This document shows positions 8,751 through 16,293 of a stretch of DNA of 64,000 nt, piece after piece. The stretch lies in NCBI GenBank assembly GCA_039587535.1, contig JBDHIF010000002.1, forward strand, positions 62,001 through 126,000, read 5' to 3'. The notes beneath the pieces are model-generated. The model saw only the letters and a list, made by a program, of their open reading frames with translations. It ran no database searches and had not been told where the DNA came from. Every line of letters begins with the position of its first letter. Position 1 is the first letter of the stretch. This DNA is from JAWLHJ01 sp039587535 (GTDB lineage Bacteria; Gemmatimonadota; Gemmatimonadetes; Longimicrobiales; Gaopeijiaceae). Both the position numbers and the translations under genes were made by a program.

Positions 8751-8880
8751 TGACCGCAAGTTCCTACCCTGCAATGACTCCCGCAGTCTTGCGGCCGGGA
8801 GCCGGCCTGGTTACCCTGGCACGCCTGTCCGACCCCTGGACGGACGCTTCACAACATCGAGAACTCGCTCTGGAGGGAGC

Positions 8881-9180
8881 ATGACGAAGGCGGACCTGGT
8901 TGAGCAGGTGGCCGAAGCTATTGGCCCCGGAATCACCAAGAAGGACTGTGCGCTCGTCGTCGATGGCTTCCTCAACGCCGTCAAGCTGGCACTGTCTCAG
9001 GGCGAGAACATCGAGATCCGCGGTTTCGGGACGTTCAAGGTCCGGAAGCGTAAGACGCGGATGGCCCGGAATCCCCGCACCGGCGAGTCGGTCGAAGTTC
9101 CCTCCCGGATGGTCCCGGTATTCAAGCCTTCGAAGCACCTCCGCGCCAAGGTCGAGAAGCTCGATCCCAACGAGCTCTGA
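8881..9180 (+). CDS. HU/IHF-family DNA-binding protein
   Basis: A 99-aa nucleoid protein. It starts MTKADLVEQVAEAIG and contains the family signature region GFGTFKVRKRKTRMARNP with the Pro-containing DNA-bending arm (ARNPRTGE) near residues 60-68. The ATG at 8881 is preceded by GGAGGGAGC, a strong ribosome site. It lies alone after a 130-base gap from carA, so likely has its own promoter. HU and IHF-like subgroups cannot be separated safely here. Confidence 0.95.
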   Translation: MTKADLVEQVAEAIGPGITKKDCALVVDGFLNAVKLALSQGENIEIRGFGTFKVRKRKTRMARNPRTGESVEVPSRMVPVFKPSKHLRAKVEKLDPNEL

Positions 9181-9248
9181 CCGCCCTCGGAGAGCGTTCC
9201 TCCCCGGACACAGTTAACGGAACGCCCGCCTCGAGCGTCTGAAGGCTA

Positions 9249-9806
9249 GTGCGTGACGACGAGAGGGGGGAATTGGAGCTTTCCGACGCGGAGTTGGTGA
9301 GGCGTGCTCGAAGCGGGGAGGAAAAGGCGCAGGGACTGCTGGTGCGGCGGCACCAGGATGGAGTGTTTCGCCTGGCCCTGTCCTACCTCAGGGAACGCGA
9401 TCCCGCGGAGGACGTCGTCCAGGAGGTGTTCGTGAAGGCATTCCGGGCTCTCGGGCGTTTCCGGGGAGATGCGGCGTTCCGGACCTGGCTCTTTCGCATC
9501 GCGGTGAACGAGTCCAAGAGCGCGCTGCGTCGGACGGGGCGTCGGTCCGAGACGGCGTTGGACGACGCCGGCGACGTCGCCACCGAGAGCCTGGACCCGG
9601 CGGAACGCGCCGTCGTTCGAGACGAGGCGGCTCGGGCCAGGAGCGCCTTGAACGTCTTACCCGAGAAGCAGCGTCTCTCGGTCGCCCTGCGTACCGAAGA
9701 GGGTCTGAGCTTCAAGGAGATCGGTGAGATCACCGGATCGAGTGAGGGGGCGGCACGGGTGAACTACTTTCACGGCATTCGTCGCCTGAGGGAGATCATG
9801 CAATGA
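9249..9806 (+). CDS. ECF-type RNA polymerase sigma factor
   Basis: A 185-aa extracytoplasmic-function sigma factor. Region 2 spans about residues 30-95 (YLRERDPAEDVVQEVFVKAF, then FRTWLFRIAVNESKSALRR). Region 4 is near 130-180, with the helix-turn-helix EGLSFKEIGEITGSSEGAARV. No extra C-terminal domain is present. The start is taken as GTG 9249. Its stop overlaps the start of the zinc-type anti-sigma factor by 4 bases (ATGA), so the two are translationally coupled and the sigma factor is very likely held inactive by that partner. Confidence 0.93.
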   Translation: MRDDERGELELSDAELVRRARSGEEKAQGLLVRRHQDGVFRLALSYLRERDPAEDVVQEVFVKAFRALGRFRGDAAFRTWLFRIAVNESKSALRRTGRRSETALDDAGDVATESLDPAERAVVRDEAARARSALNVLPEKQRLSVALRTEEGLSFKEIGEITGSSEGAARVNYFHGIRRLREIMQ

Positions 9807-10264
9807 GCGCCATCGACTGTGGAGCGGCTCGGGAGGCCATCCCCGATCTTGTGCATGGGTCGCTGGCGGAGGATGTCGCTGGGAACCTCCTCGCGCATAC
9901 GGCGTCCTGTGAAGCGTGCGCCTCGGAGCTGGCCTTGGTCCGCATGCTGTTCGAGACGCGAGCTCAGCCCCACTTCGAGCTGGAGGGAAACATCCGGCGT
10001 GGCGTGGCGTTCCACCGCCAGACGCTGCACCGTCCGTGGTGGGCGGCGACGGCGGCCGCGGTAGCCGCCCTGGCGCTTGGCATCGGCATGAGCTCGGAGG
10101 AAGGCCCGATCGGCGCCCCGGGCTTCGCCACGGAAGTGGGGGAGAGCTGGCCGTGGGTGTTGGAAGGCGAGCTCGGCCTCGATGCTCCGGTCCTCGACGA
10201 GCTCTCGGACGAGGTGCTGGAAACACTTCTGGCCGACCTGGCCCAGGCCGATGGGGGGTCCTGA
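9803..10264 (+). CDS. Membrane-anchored anti-sigma factor with zinc-finger motif
   Basis: A 153-aa protein with an N-terminal anti-sigma zinc-binding motif HTASCEAC (H-x3-C-x2-C, residues about 32-39), one transmembrane segment near 75-92 (WWAATAAAVAALALGIGM) and an acidic, mostly extracytoplasmic C-terminal region. The layout matches RsiW/ZAS-type regulators that sequester an ECF sigma factor until a periplasmic signal triggers release. It overlaps the sigma gene by ATGA and is followed within 2 bases by a Spy-like periplasmic protein, a likely part of the sensing circuit. Function is inferred from architecture. Confidence 0.85.
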   Translation: MSAIDCGAAREAIPDLVHGSLAEDVAGNLLAHTASCEACASELALVRMLFETRAQPHFELEGNIRRGVAFHRQTLHRPWWAATAAAVAALALGIGMSSEEGPIGAPGFATEVGESWPWVLEGELGLDAPVLDELSDEVLETLLADLAQADGGS

Positions 10265-10265
10265 T

Positions 10266-10781
10266 ATGTCCCGACGACGAATCTGGGTGTTTGCCTTCAC
10301 CGCGACTTGCCTGCTGACCCTGGGCGCACAGGCCTCGGCGCAGGTTCAGCCCGAGCGAACGGATCGGCCGGACCGATCCAGGCTCGAGGAGCGGGTCAGG
10401 TCGCGCATCGGTGAGATCATCCGGCAACGACTCGACCTTACGGAGGCGCAGGCCGAGCGACTCTCCGCCATCGCCCGGGAGTTTGAGGGGCGGCGTCGCC
10501 AGCTGTCGAGAGAGGAGCGACAGGCCCGTGCGGAGGCCGAGGCGCTCGTGAGCTCAGAGTCGGCGGACGACGCGGCGGCCGGGGTGCTTCTGGAGCGGTT
10601 CGTCACTTTGAGGATCCGGGAAGCCGACCTGGCCCGGGAAGAGCAGGTACGGCTCCAGGACGTGCTCACCGCGAGCCAGGTGCTCGAGCTCTACGAGCTC
10701 CGCGCCGAGATCGGACGTCGGATCCGGGCGATCCGGGGAAGGGAAGGCGGACGGCGTGGCCCTCCTGGCCCCGGCGGCTGA
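10266..10781 (+). CDS. Periplasmic Spy/CpxP-like helical protein
   Basis: A 171-aa secreted protein. Residues 1-25 form a signal peptide (RRR n-region, hydrophobic core, ASA-Q cleavage region). The mature part is almost all helical and highly charged, with RLDLTEAQAERLSAIAREF, an L-T-x-x-Q-like repeat typical of Spy/CpxP/ZraP-type envelope-stress chaperones, and it ends in a Gly/Pro/Arg tail. It follows the anti-sigma gene by one base, so all three genes probably form an envelope-stress module. Ligand is not known. Confidence 0.75.
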   Translation: MSRRRIWVFAFTATCLLTLGAQASAQVQPERTDRPDRSRLEERVRSRIGEIIRQRLDLTEAQAERLSAIAREFEGRRRQLSREERQARAEAEALVSSESADDAAAGVLLERFVTLRIREADLAREEQVRLQDVLTASQVLELYELRAEIGRRIRAIRGREGGRRGPPGPGG

Positions 10782-10930
10782 GGCGCCGTCGACCGACAGA
10801 GGCGCGGTAGGGACTCCAGTCGTGGGCCGACGAGGGACCACACCTCCCGCGCGCGGGGCGGAACGTTGACGGGCCGCGGGGGGTCATTCAATCTGAGTCA
10901 GCCCGCAGATACGATCCCTCCCGCTCCGTC

Positions 10931-11182
10931 ATGCCTGTTTCCGTTCGAACGCTCTTCTTCGCGGCCTACCGCGACCTGCTCGGTACATCTGAGCTCCTCG
11001 TGGAAGTGAATGCCGGCGCCACGGTGCGGGATCTCGTGCGTACGTTGCGGGACCGCGGCGCGCCCTTCGATGGGCTGCCGGAATGCCCGGCCGTCGCCGT
11101 GAACCAGACCTACGCCGCGATGGACGAGGAGCTGTCGTCTGATGACGAGGTGGCGTTCATTCCACCAGTCGCTGGGGGCTGA
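10931..11182 (+). CDS. moaD: Molybdopterin synthase sulfur carrier subunit
   Basis: An 83-aa ubiquitin-fold protein. It starts MPVSVRTLFFAAYRDLLG and ends in the Gly-Gly tail (PPVAGG) that is adenylated and thiocarboxylated to donate sulfur to precursor Z. It is the first gene of moaD-moaE-moaA, with the MoaE partner starting 3 bases later. Length and tail are exactly those of the family. Confidence 0.94.
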   Translation: MPVSVRTLFFAAYRDLLGTSELLVEVNAGATVRDLVRTLRDRGAPFDGLPECPAVAVNQTYAAMDEELSSDDEVAFIPPVAGG

Positions 11183-11185
11183 GCG

Positions 11186-11656
11186 TTGATCCGCGCTAAG
11201 GTCCAGGACGAGGCTATCTCCACCGAGGCCGTGCTCGCGCACGTCGGCGCGGAGGAGGATGGCGCGGTACTGCTCTTCCTGGGAGTCGTGCGCAACCACG
11301 CTGACGGGCGACCCGTCCGGGGGATGCACTACGACGCCTATCAGACCATGGCCGAGTCAGTTCTCCGAGAGATCGCCGGAGAGGCGGCTTCACGGTTGGG
11401 GACCGACCGACTGTCCGTCGTTCACCGGACAGGTGACCTGGCCATCGGTGAGGTGAGCGTCGCCATCGCGGTCTCGAGCCCTCATCGGGCCGACGCGTAC
11501 GAGGCCTCCCGATACGTCATCGAGGAGATAAAAAAGCGGCTCCCGGTTTGGAAGAAGGAGCATTACACCGACGGAGAGGCGCGTTGGGTCGCGGGCACCG
11601 TGCCGCCGTCTCCTGCGGCCGGGACTCGGGCCATGCCCTCGGAGGGACGCTCGTGA
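11186..11656 (+). CDS. moaE: Molybdopterin synthase catalytic subunit
   Basis: A 156-aa protein that converts cyclic pyranopterin monophosphate to molybdopterin with MoaD. Motifs visible are GAVLLFLGVVRNHADGRPV, LHYDAY-like GMHYDAYQTMA, the HRTGDLAIGEVSVAIAVSSPHR core, and the catalytic-site Lys region RLPVWKKEHYTDG near residue 125. It uses a TTG start at 11186 directly after moaD, and its stop overlaps moaA by 4 bases (GTGA). The last 20 residues extend slightly past the family core. Confidence 0.94.
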   Translation: MIRAKVQDEAISTEAVLAHVGAEEDGAVLLFLGVVRNHADGRPVRGMHYDAYQTMAESVLREIAGEAASRLGTDRLSVVHRTGDLAIGEVSVAIAVSSPHRADAYEASRYVIEEIKKRLPVWKKEHYTDGEARWVAGTVPPSPAAGTRAMPSEGRS

Positions 11657-12633
11657 AGGACCAGTTCGGACGGCGCGTCGAGTACCTCCGGATCTCGGTG
11701 ACGGACAAGTGCAACCTGCGCTGCGTCTACTGCATGCCCATGGAGGGGCTGCCGTGGCTCAAGCGCGAGGCCCTGCTATCCTACGAGGAGATCGAGCGGA
11801 TCGTGAGGACCATGGCCGGCATGGGGCTCCGCCGGGTCCGAATCACCGGGGGCGAGCCGCTGGTCCGCCGGGACCTACCCGACCTCGCCGCCATGCTGTC
11901 CAGCGTCCCTGAGATCGAGGACCTTTCGCTGTCGACCAACGCGGTGCTCCTCGCTGAGCACGCCGACGCCCTCCGGTCGGCTGGAGTGCAGCGGTTGAAC
12001 GTTTCTCTGGACTCGTTGCGCCCCGAGCGCGTCGATGCCATCGCCAGACGGCCCGGATCGTTCCCGAAGATCATGGAGGGTCTGAGGGCCGCTGAGGAGG
12101 CTGGCTTCGCGCCCATCAAGCTCAACGTCGTGCTCATCCGAGGACAGAACGACGACGAGATCGAGGATTTCGCACAGATCACGCGGGAGCGTCCATGGCA
12201 CGTGCGCTTCATCGAGATGATGCCTACGGGCGCGAATCTCGATTTGAGCGCCGGGCAGTTCGTCTCTTGCCAGGAGGCGCTGAAGCGAGTCCGGGCCATC
12301 GAGGCCCTCGAGCCCGTGGAGGGCCCGTTCGGCAACGGGCCCGCGCGGTACCATCGATTCCCGGGCGCGCCCGGCACCGTGGGGGTCATCACGCCCATGA
12401 GCCATAACTACTGTGACCGATGCAACCGCATGCGGCTCACCGCCGATGGACAGCTTCGCCCGTGCCTGTTCGGCGCTCTGCAAACGGACCTCAGGGGCCC
12501 GCTGCGAGCCGGCGAGGACATCCGTCCGTACATCGAGCACACGCTCCAGGTGAAGCCGGAGCGACATCATCTGGTTCAGGGGAGCGCGGTGGGATCCGGG
12601 GGGCTCGTGGCACTTTCGCAGACCGGCGGGTAG
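11653..12633 (+). CDS. moaA: GTP 3',8-cyclase (radical SAM)
   Basis: A 326-aa radical SAM enzyme for the first step of molybdenum cofactor synthesis. The N-terminal cluster motif is CNLRCVYCMP (C-x3-C-x2-C, residues about 20-28), followed by ITGGEPLVRRDLP. The second cluster is near the C-terminus in HNYCDRCNRMRLTADGQLRPCLF. The protein ends with the Gly-Gly tail (SQTGG) typical of MoaA. GTG 11653 is chosen because it overlaps the moaE stop and gives the canonical KDQFGRRVEYLRISVTD start. MsrP at the far end of the window is one molybdenum-cofactor client. Confidence 0.96.
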   Translation: MKDQFGRRVEYLRISVTDKCNLRCVYCMPMEGLPWLKREALLSYEEIERIVRTMAGMGLRRVRITGGEPLVRRDLPDLAAMLSSVPEIEDLSLSTNAVLLAEHADALRSAGVQRLNVSLDSLRPERVDAIARRPGSFPKIMEGLRAAEEAGFAPIKLNVVLIRGQNDDEIEDFAQITRERPWHVRFIEMMPTGANLDLSAGQFVSCQEALKRVRAIEALEPVEGPFGNGPARYHRFPGAPGTVGVITPMSHNYCDRCNRMRLTADGQLRPCLFGALQTDLRGPLRAGEDIRPYIEHTLQVKPERHHLVQGSAVGSGGLVALSQTGG

Positions 12634-12718
12634 ACCAGGCGCGGCGGGTTCGGTACACTCGTTCTTTCCCGTCACCATAGCCATTTCAGTCACCCATCCG
12701 CGGAGCGGAACGCTTTCC

Positions 12719-13657
12719 ATGAGCACGAAGAAGATCACCGTCGTCGGAGCCGGACACGTCGGGGCCACCTGCGCCCAACTCCTCGCCATGAAGGAACTCG
12801 CCCGTGAGGTGATCCTCGTCGACATCGCCGAGGGGATCCCCCAGGGGAAGGCACTGGATCAGTGGGAGAGCGCACCCGTGGAGGGGTTCGACTCCCAGGT
12901 GAAGGGCGCGAACGATTACAGCTTGTCCGAGGGCTCCGAGATCTTCATCGTCACGGCCGGGATTGCGCGGAAGCCCGGCATGAGTCGGGACGATCTGCTC
13001 AAGACGAACGCCAACGTCATCCGCTCGGTCTGCAGCGAGATCAAGCGTGTGGCCCCGAACTCCATCGTCATCATGGTGACGAACCCGTTGGACGTCATGT
13101 CCCAGGTGGCGCTCGAGACCACCGGCTTCCCACGTGAGCGGGTCATCGGCATGGCTGGGGTGCTCGACACCGCCCGCTACCGCTCTTTCATCGCCATGGA
13201 GCTCGACGTGAGCATCGAGGACATTCAGGCCCTCGTGCTCGGTGGCCACGGTGACACGATGGTTCCTCTGGCCAGCTATACCTCCGTCAGCGGGATTCCG
13301 CTCACGCAGCTTCTCGCCCAGGACCGCATCGATGCGCTCGTGGAGCGCACGCGGAAGGGTGGCGGCGAGATCGTCAGCTATCTGAAGACGGGGAGCGCCT
13401 ATTACGCCCCGGCGGCGTCGGCTGTGCAGATGGCCGAGGCCATCGTCAAGGACAAGCGGCGGATCCTCCCCTGCGCCGCCTGGCTGCAGGGCGAGTACGG
13501 CATGAACGACCTCTACCTCGGCGTGCCGTGCCTGCTGGGTGAGGGCGGTCTCAAGAGGGTGCTCGAGGTCGAGCTCAGTGACGAGGAGCGGCAGGCCCTG
13601 GAGACCAGCGCGGCCCACGTGCGTGAGACGGTCGGCGCACTACAGGCCCTAGACTAA
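12719..13657 (+). CDS. mdh: Malate dehydrogenase (LDH-like type)
   Basis: A 312-aa NAD-dependent enzyme of the citric acid cycle. It begins with the Rossmann motif ITVVGAGHVGATCAQLL. The substrate loop IARKPGMSRDDLL carries the Arg that marks malate rather than lactate specificity. The Asn/Arg region VTNPLDVM and the catalytic His in LGGHGDTMVPL (near residue 175) are present. Length fits the 310-aa LDH-like Mdh group found outside gamma-Proteobacteria. It stands alone and converges with the membrane protein gene downstream, separated by 15 bases. Confidence 0.96.
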   Translation: MSTKKITVVGAGHVGATCAQLLAMKELAREVILVDIAEGIPQGKALDQWESAPVEGFDSQVKGANDYSLSEGSEIFIVTAGIARKPGMSRDDLLKTNANVIRSVCSEIKRVAPNSIVIMVTNPLDVMSQVALETTGFPRERVIGMAGVLDTARYRSFIAMELDVSIEDIQALVLGGHGDTMVPLASYTSVSGIPLTQLLAQDRIDALVERTRKGGGEIVSYLKTGSAYYAPAASAVQMAEAIVKDKRRILPCAAWLQGEYGMNDLYLGVPCLLGEGGLKRVLEVELSDEERQALETSAAHVRETVGALQALD

Positions 13658-13672
13658 GCGCTTCCAGACGCC

Positions 13673-14404
13673 TCAGCGGGTCACGGGCCCGGCCTTCCCT
13701 CCGGGGAGGTCGGGCCCGTTGCTACTCGGGGCGATCGCCTCGGCTTCCTTCGCCATGGCCCGGGCCAGTGTGGACACCCGATTCCGGCTCCGGCTCGCGA
13801 GGAATGTCCAGGCCGCCCGTCCCGCTGCGAGCCCACCCATGGCGCCCGCGACGGCCAAGCCCACGACACCGAGGGTGCTCGGCTGCAGCCAGCCCACGAC
13901 GGGCCCCGCTAGCATGGCACCCCACGCGGCGGGCAGGAGGTGCATGATCCTTCGGAGGCGGGGCCGGGTCTTCTCCACGACCTGGATGCGGGTCCGGCCG
14001 GCCTCAGGGGTGAGTGAGATCTGCATGGTGGAGAAGCGGTCCTCGGAGGTCCACCGGACGGCCCCCAGCGCTTCGGTCACGTTACCGGCACCGTCGGCCC
14101 GATCGTCGACGACGCGGAGGAGCTGCGCGAGTCCCCCGCGGTCGAGTTCGCCCCGAACGTCGTGAACGGCCCGGTGCGTGAGAGGGGCGGCGAGAAGGTC
14201 CGGTCCCTGGGCGCGGCGGCCCAGAGCATGGACGGCCTCGTCCATGGCGCCGGGAGAGATACCGACTTCCTTCGCGATCTCACGCAGATCCTCCAGCGAG
14301 AGCGCCTCGCGGGCTTCCCGGCCTCGGCGCTCGTCGATCTCCACGGCCTTCCGCAGAACGGCGGTGACTTCCCGGTCGGTGAAGCGGCGACTGGCGTCCT
14401 TCAT
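13673..14404 (-). CDS. Membrane protein of unknown function with N-terminal helical regulatory-like region
   Basis: A 243-aa protein that I cannot assign to a characterised family. Residues 1-55 are charged and helical (RFTDREVTAVLRKAVEIDERRG, then LREIAKEVGISPGAMDEAV), resembling a small DNA-binding or oligomerisation domain. The middle region (about 60-150) looks like a folded soluble domain. Two adjacent hydrophobic segments follow near 155-200, then a basic tail. The ATG at 14404 was chosen since the frame upstream runs through tRNA-Asn and non-coding sequence. It diverges from the tRNA-Asn unit. Confidence 0.6.
   Translation of the reverse strand: MKDASRRFTDREVTAVLRKAVEIDERRGREAREALSLEDLREIAKEVGISPGAMDEAVHALGRRAQGPDLLAAPLTHRAVHDVRGELDRGGLAQLLRVVDDRADGAGNVTEALGAVRWTSEDRFSTMQISLTPEAGRTRIQVVEKTRPRLRRIMHLLPAAWGAMLAGPVVGWLQPSTLGVVGLAVAGAMGGLAAGRAAWTFLASRSRNRVSTLARAMAKEAEAIAPSSNGPDLPGGKAGPVTR
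13683..13719. terminator. GC-rich inverted repeat at mdh 3' end
   Basis: An inverted repeat with a 9-bp perfect outer stem (ACGGGCCCG / CGGGCCCGT) and a short inner stem lies just past mdh. It overlaps the last codons of the convergent minus-strand gene. There is no T tract on the plus side, so termination is suggested by place and symmetry only. Confidence 0.35.
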
Positions 14405-14515
14405 GAGGTGCTCCGGCGCTGTCGTGGAACGTGGGGCTCCTGGCGCCGTCGTCCGCTGCAGAGACGGGCCACGGTCCGGAAAATCTACGTAGGAGGGCAG
14501 GGATCCCTTCACGGG

Positions 14516-14650
14516 TTGACGGAGGTTAGGCCTCCCGTGAGTTTGAGAGCATGACGACCATCTGCGGCAACGAGAATGTGAATTTGAATCGCAATCCCAA
14601 TTGGGACTGCGACCGCGGGCTCGCGTAGCCGAGACAGATCGGAACTCGAG
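14516..14650 (+). promoter_or_regulatory. Candidate attenuator leader of tRNA-Asn
   Basis: Region between a TTGACG (14516-14521, possible -35) and the terminator. It holds the Asn-rich leader frame (14551-14628). Hairpin 1:2 pairs 14589-14598 with 14603-14612 (9 pairs, one mismatch, AATT loop) inside the Asn codons. An alternative helix pairs 14611-14618 with 14655-14662 (8 Watson-Crick pairs), using the right side of hairpin 1:2 and the left arm of the terminator. These structures exclude each other in the order expected for ribosome-stall attenuation. No good -10 is seen. Confidence 0.5.
14551..14628 (+). CDS. Putative Asn-rich leader peptide (25 aa)
   Basis: A short frame of 25 codons plus TAG. 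Residues 7, 9, 11, 13, 15 and 17 are all Asn, one AAC and five AAT, an A-T-rich codon in an otherwise GC-rich segment. The peptide is M-T-T-I-C-G-N-E-N-V-N-L-N-R-N-P-N-W-D-C and five more residues. Only a weak GAG-type ribosome site lies upstream (14539-14541); a leaderless transcript is possible. It is followed 22 bases later by a strong terminator hairpin and then the tRNA-Asn gene. I infer a sensing role in attenuation and not a functional peptide. Confidence 0.5.
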   Translation: MTTICGNENVNLNRNPNWDCDRGLA

Positions 14651-14691
14651 ACGGCCGCGGTCCCAGACGGGATCGCGGCCGTTTCGCGTTT
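14651..14691 (+). terminator. Strong terminator upstream of tRNA-Asn
   Basis: A 14-bp stem (14651-14664 with 14669-14682, one G-T wobble, AGAC loop) followed by TTTCGCGTTT. There is no protein gene on this strand between mdh and here, apart from the leader frame, so the hairpin most plausibly acts on the leader transcript before it reaches tRNA-Asn 52 bases downstream. Confidence 0.75.
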
Positions 14692-14743
14692 GGTGGGGGG
14701 AGTGTCGCTCGGCGGGGGTCAGCGGCACGAACCCGCCATCCAA

Positions 14744-14816
14744 TGGGGTGTAGCTCAACTGGCAGAGCGCCTGGCTGTTAACCAGGAGGTTGGAGGTTCG
14801 AGCCCTCCCGCCCCAG
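14744..14816 (+). tRNA. tRNA-Asn (GUU)
   Basis: A 73-base cloverleaf. The acceptor stem pairs 14744-14750 with 14809-14815 and is followed by a G discriminator, as expected for Asn. The D arm has GCTC/GAGC, the anticodon arm CTGGC-TGTTAAC-CAG gives anticodon GTT, and the T loop is TTCGAGC. CCA is not encoded. It is a lone tRNA bounded by terminators on both sides. Confidence 0.97.
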
Positions 14817-14824
14817 TGTGCAAC

Positions 14825-14866
14825 GCCCTCTCTCGCAATGATTTGCGGGGGAGGGCTTCGTGTTTT
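14825..14866 (+). terminator. Terminator of tRNA-Asn
   Basis: A 14-bp stem (14825-14838 with 14843-14856, including T-G wobbles and a TGAT loop) followed by TTCGTGTTTT. It begins 8 bases past the tRNA, so the unit carries tRNA-Asn only. Confidence 0.8.
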
Positions 14867-15001
14867 GCTTCTGGTCGGTCGTCTGGGCCGTGAAGGGTCA
14901 TGCTGCTGCGTCGACAAGCGGGGTACCATCGTAGCGCGTCAACGCACCCCCCTTCGTTTGGGGTGATTCGTTGTGAGCGCCCCCGGCGAAGTTGAGGTGA
15001 C

Positions 15002-15358
15002 TTAGCGGGCGAATCCGCCAAACGGACCCAGGTAGGCAGGTCCGAAGGCCTCCAGTGCTCCCCGGACGTCGTCGCTAGGATCCCCGTAGACGTGGAACGA
15101 AGTCGGGGCAAAGCAGGTCAGGAAGCGTTCAGCGAAGTTCGCACCGAAGGCACCGAGATGCTCCAGGGCAGCTGCTGAGTCGGCGTATTTCTCGCAGATA
15201 TGGCACGTACGCCCGTCCCCGCTCAAGAACCATTCGTAGGCTTGGCAACCCGACTCCTGGCTCGTTGACTCCACCATCTCTGCCATCAAGGAGCGGGCCT
15301 CGTCGAGGCGACCATCCAGTACCGAGAGCTGAAGATTCCATGACACGACGTCGGACAT
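15002..15358 (-). CDS. Antibiotic biosynthesis monooxygenase (ABM)-domain protein
   Basis: A 118-aa single-domain protein of the dimeric alpha-beta barrel fold. The strand-helix pattern SWNLQLSVLDGRLDEARSLM, then GCQAYEWFLSGDGRTCHICEKYADSAAALEHL, is typical of ABM/YgiN-like quinol monooxygenases and related detoxifying proteins. The ATG at 15358 is preceded on its strand by AAGGAG at good spacing. It stands alone in a low-density region with a second small barrel protein on the same strand. Substrate unknown. Confidence 0.75.
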   Translation of the reverse strand: MSDVVSWNLQLSVLDGRLDEARSLMAEMVESTSQESGCQAYEWFLSGDGRTCHICEKYADSAAALEHLGAFGANFAERFLTCFAPTSFHVYGDPSDDVRGALEAFGPAYLGPFGGFAR

Positions 15359-15690
15359 TGGACTGACTCCTTCGGGAGGATGTGGCACCACCTGAGCCCT
15401 CGGCAGCGCCTAAGGTCCTTTCATTGTGCTGCCCTGCCGACCCGCCCGCAAACCGGGGGGCGCGACCCCGCCTACCCGCCGAGCACGTTCGGGCTGCTCC
15501 ACTGCGAGGTGGTCGACCAACCCCCGACGCTAGGTGCGGTTCTCAGAAAGCCGATGCCTTCGAGCCGATCGCCTTGACCGAGGCGCCCGTGGAGTCGGAG
15601 CAGTCAAAGCGAGGCACCCAAGCCGGCTGTGAAGTGAAACGTGCGGTAGACCAGCCAGCGCGTCGACCCGCTTGCCTCCTGGCCAGTCGC
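15359..15690. other. Non-coding gap between two small monooxygenase-like genes
   Basis: About 330 bases with no supportable gene. The frames here are short, Arg/Pro-rich and read like GC-rich noise. The downstream part must carry the promoter and ribosome site of the 15358 gene; no clear -35/-10 pair was recognised. Confidence 0.5.
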
Positions 15691-15984
15691 CTAACCCTCT
15701 GCGGAGACCCTGAATAGCCGGCGGCCGCCGCCCTCGACCAAGTCGAGGTAGCCGTCCATCTCCGCACGTGCTCCGGGTCGCGAGATCACCGCGAAGTAGT
15801 CGTCGAGGTCTTCAAACGAAGCCTCGAAGAGCACAGTCCAGAAATCGGCAACGTGATCGATCAGCACGCGCCAACCCTTCACACGCTCGTCGGAAGCCAT
15901 CGATCGGGCAGCCGCGGCGAGCTTGTCCGCCAGGGCCTGGGCGTGACCGGGCTTTGCCTTGAAGGTGGCCTGCATCACATACAT
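15691..15984 (-). CDS. Small dimeric alpha-beta barrel-like protein
   Basis: A 97-aa protein beginning MYVMQATFKAKPGHAQALADKL. Its pattern (beta strand, long helix, WRVLIDHVADFWTVLFEASFEDLDDYFAV) resembles NIPSNAP/ABM-type dimeric barrels, but no catalytic residues can be named. The ATG at 15984 follows AGGAGG with six-base spacing, an excellent ribosome site, so the longer upstream frame is rejected. It may have arisen from the same fold family as the 15358 gene, but the two are not close copies. Confidence 0.7.
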   Translation of the reverse strand: MYVMQATFKAKPGHAQALADKLAAAARSMASDERVKGWRVLIDHVADFWTVLFEASFEDLDDYFAVISRPGARAEMDGYLDLVEGGGRRLFRVSAEG

Positions 15985-16293
15985 GACATTCCTCCTATGG
16001 GTTGATCCGTTGTGGGAGGGGGGTGCGTGGTGTTCCAACGGATCGCGCTCTTGTTGCGCGAGTCGTGCATGACTAGGTGATCTACCCGTCCGCCTCGCCA
16101 GCGGCAAGCGCATCATGGCCCACCCTTCCAGACGGCGACGACAGAGTGGTGAGCTGCGCTGGCTGGCGCTTCGGGACTCTGCTGCCCGAACGTCCAAGCC
16201 CCCCCGCAGGCATCTGTGAGCTGCAAGCAAGGGGTGCTCGAACGCCAGGAATCCCTTACCAGGTGGCACCGACCGCGTCGGCCCCCACGACAC
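15985..16293. other. Non-coding gap
   Basis: About 310 bases between the outer-membrane-like gene and the small barrel protein on the same strand. No gene, tRNA or clear terminator was recognised. The promoter for the 15984 gene probably lies here. Confidence 0.45.

Noticed and set aside
14690..14893. A 67-codon frame across tRNA-Asn
   Set aside because: It is the translation of the tRNA itself (the typical VAQLAERLAVNQEVGGSS-like string) and not a protein gene.
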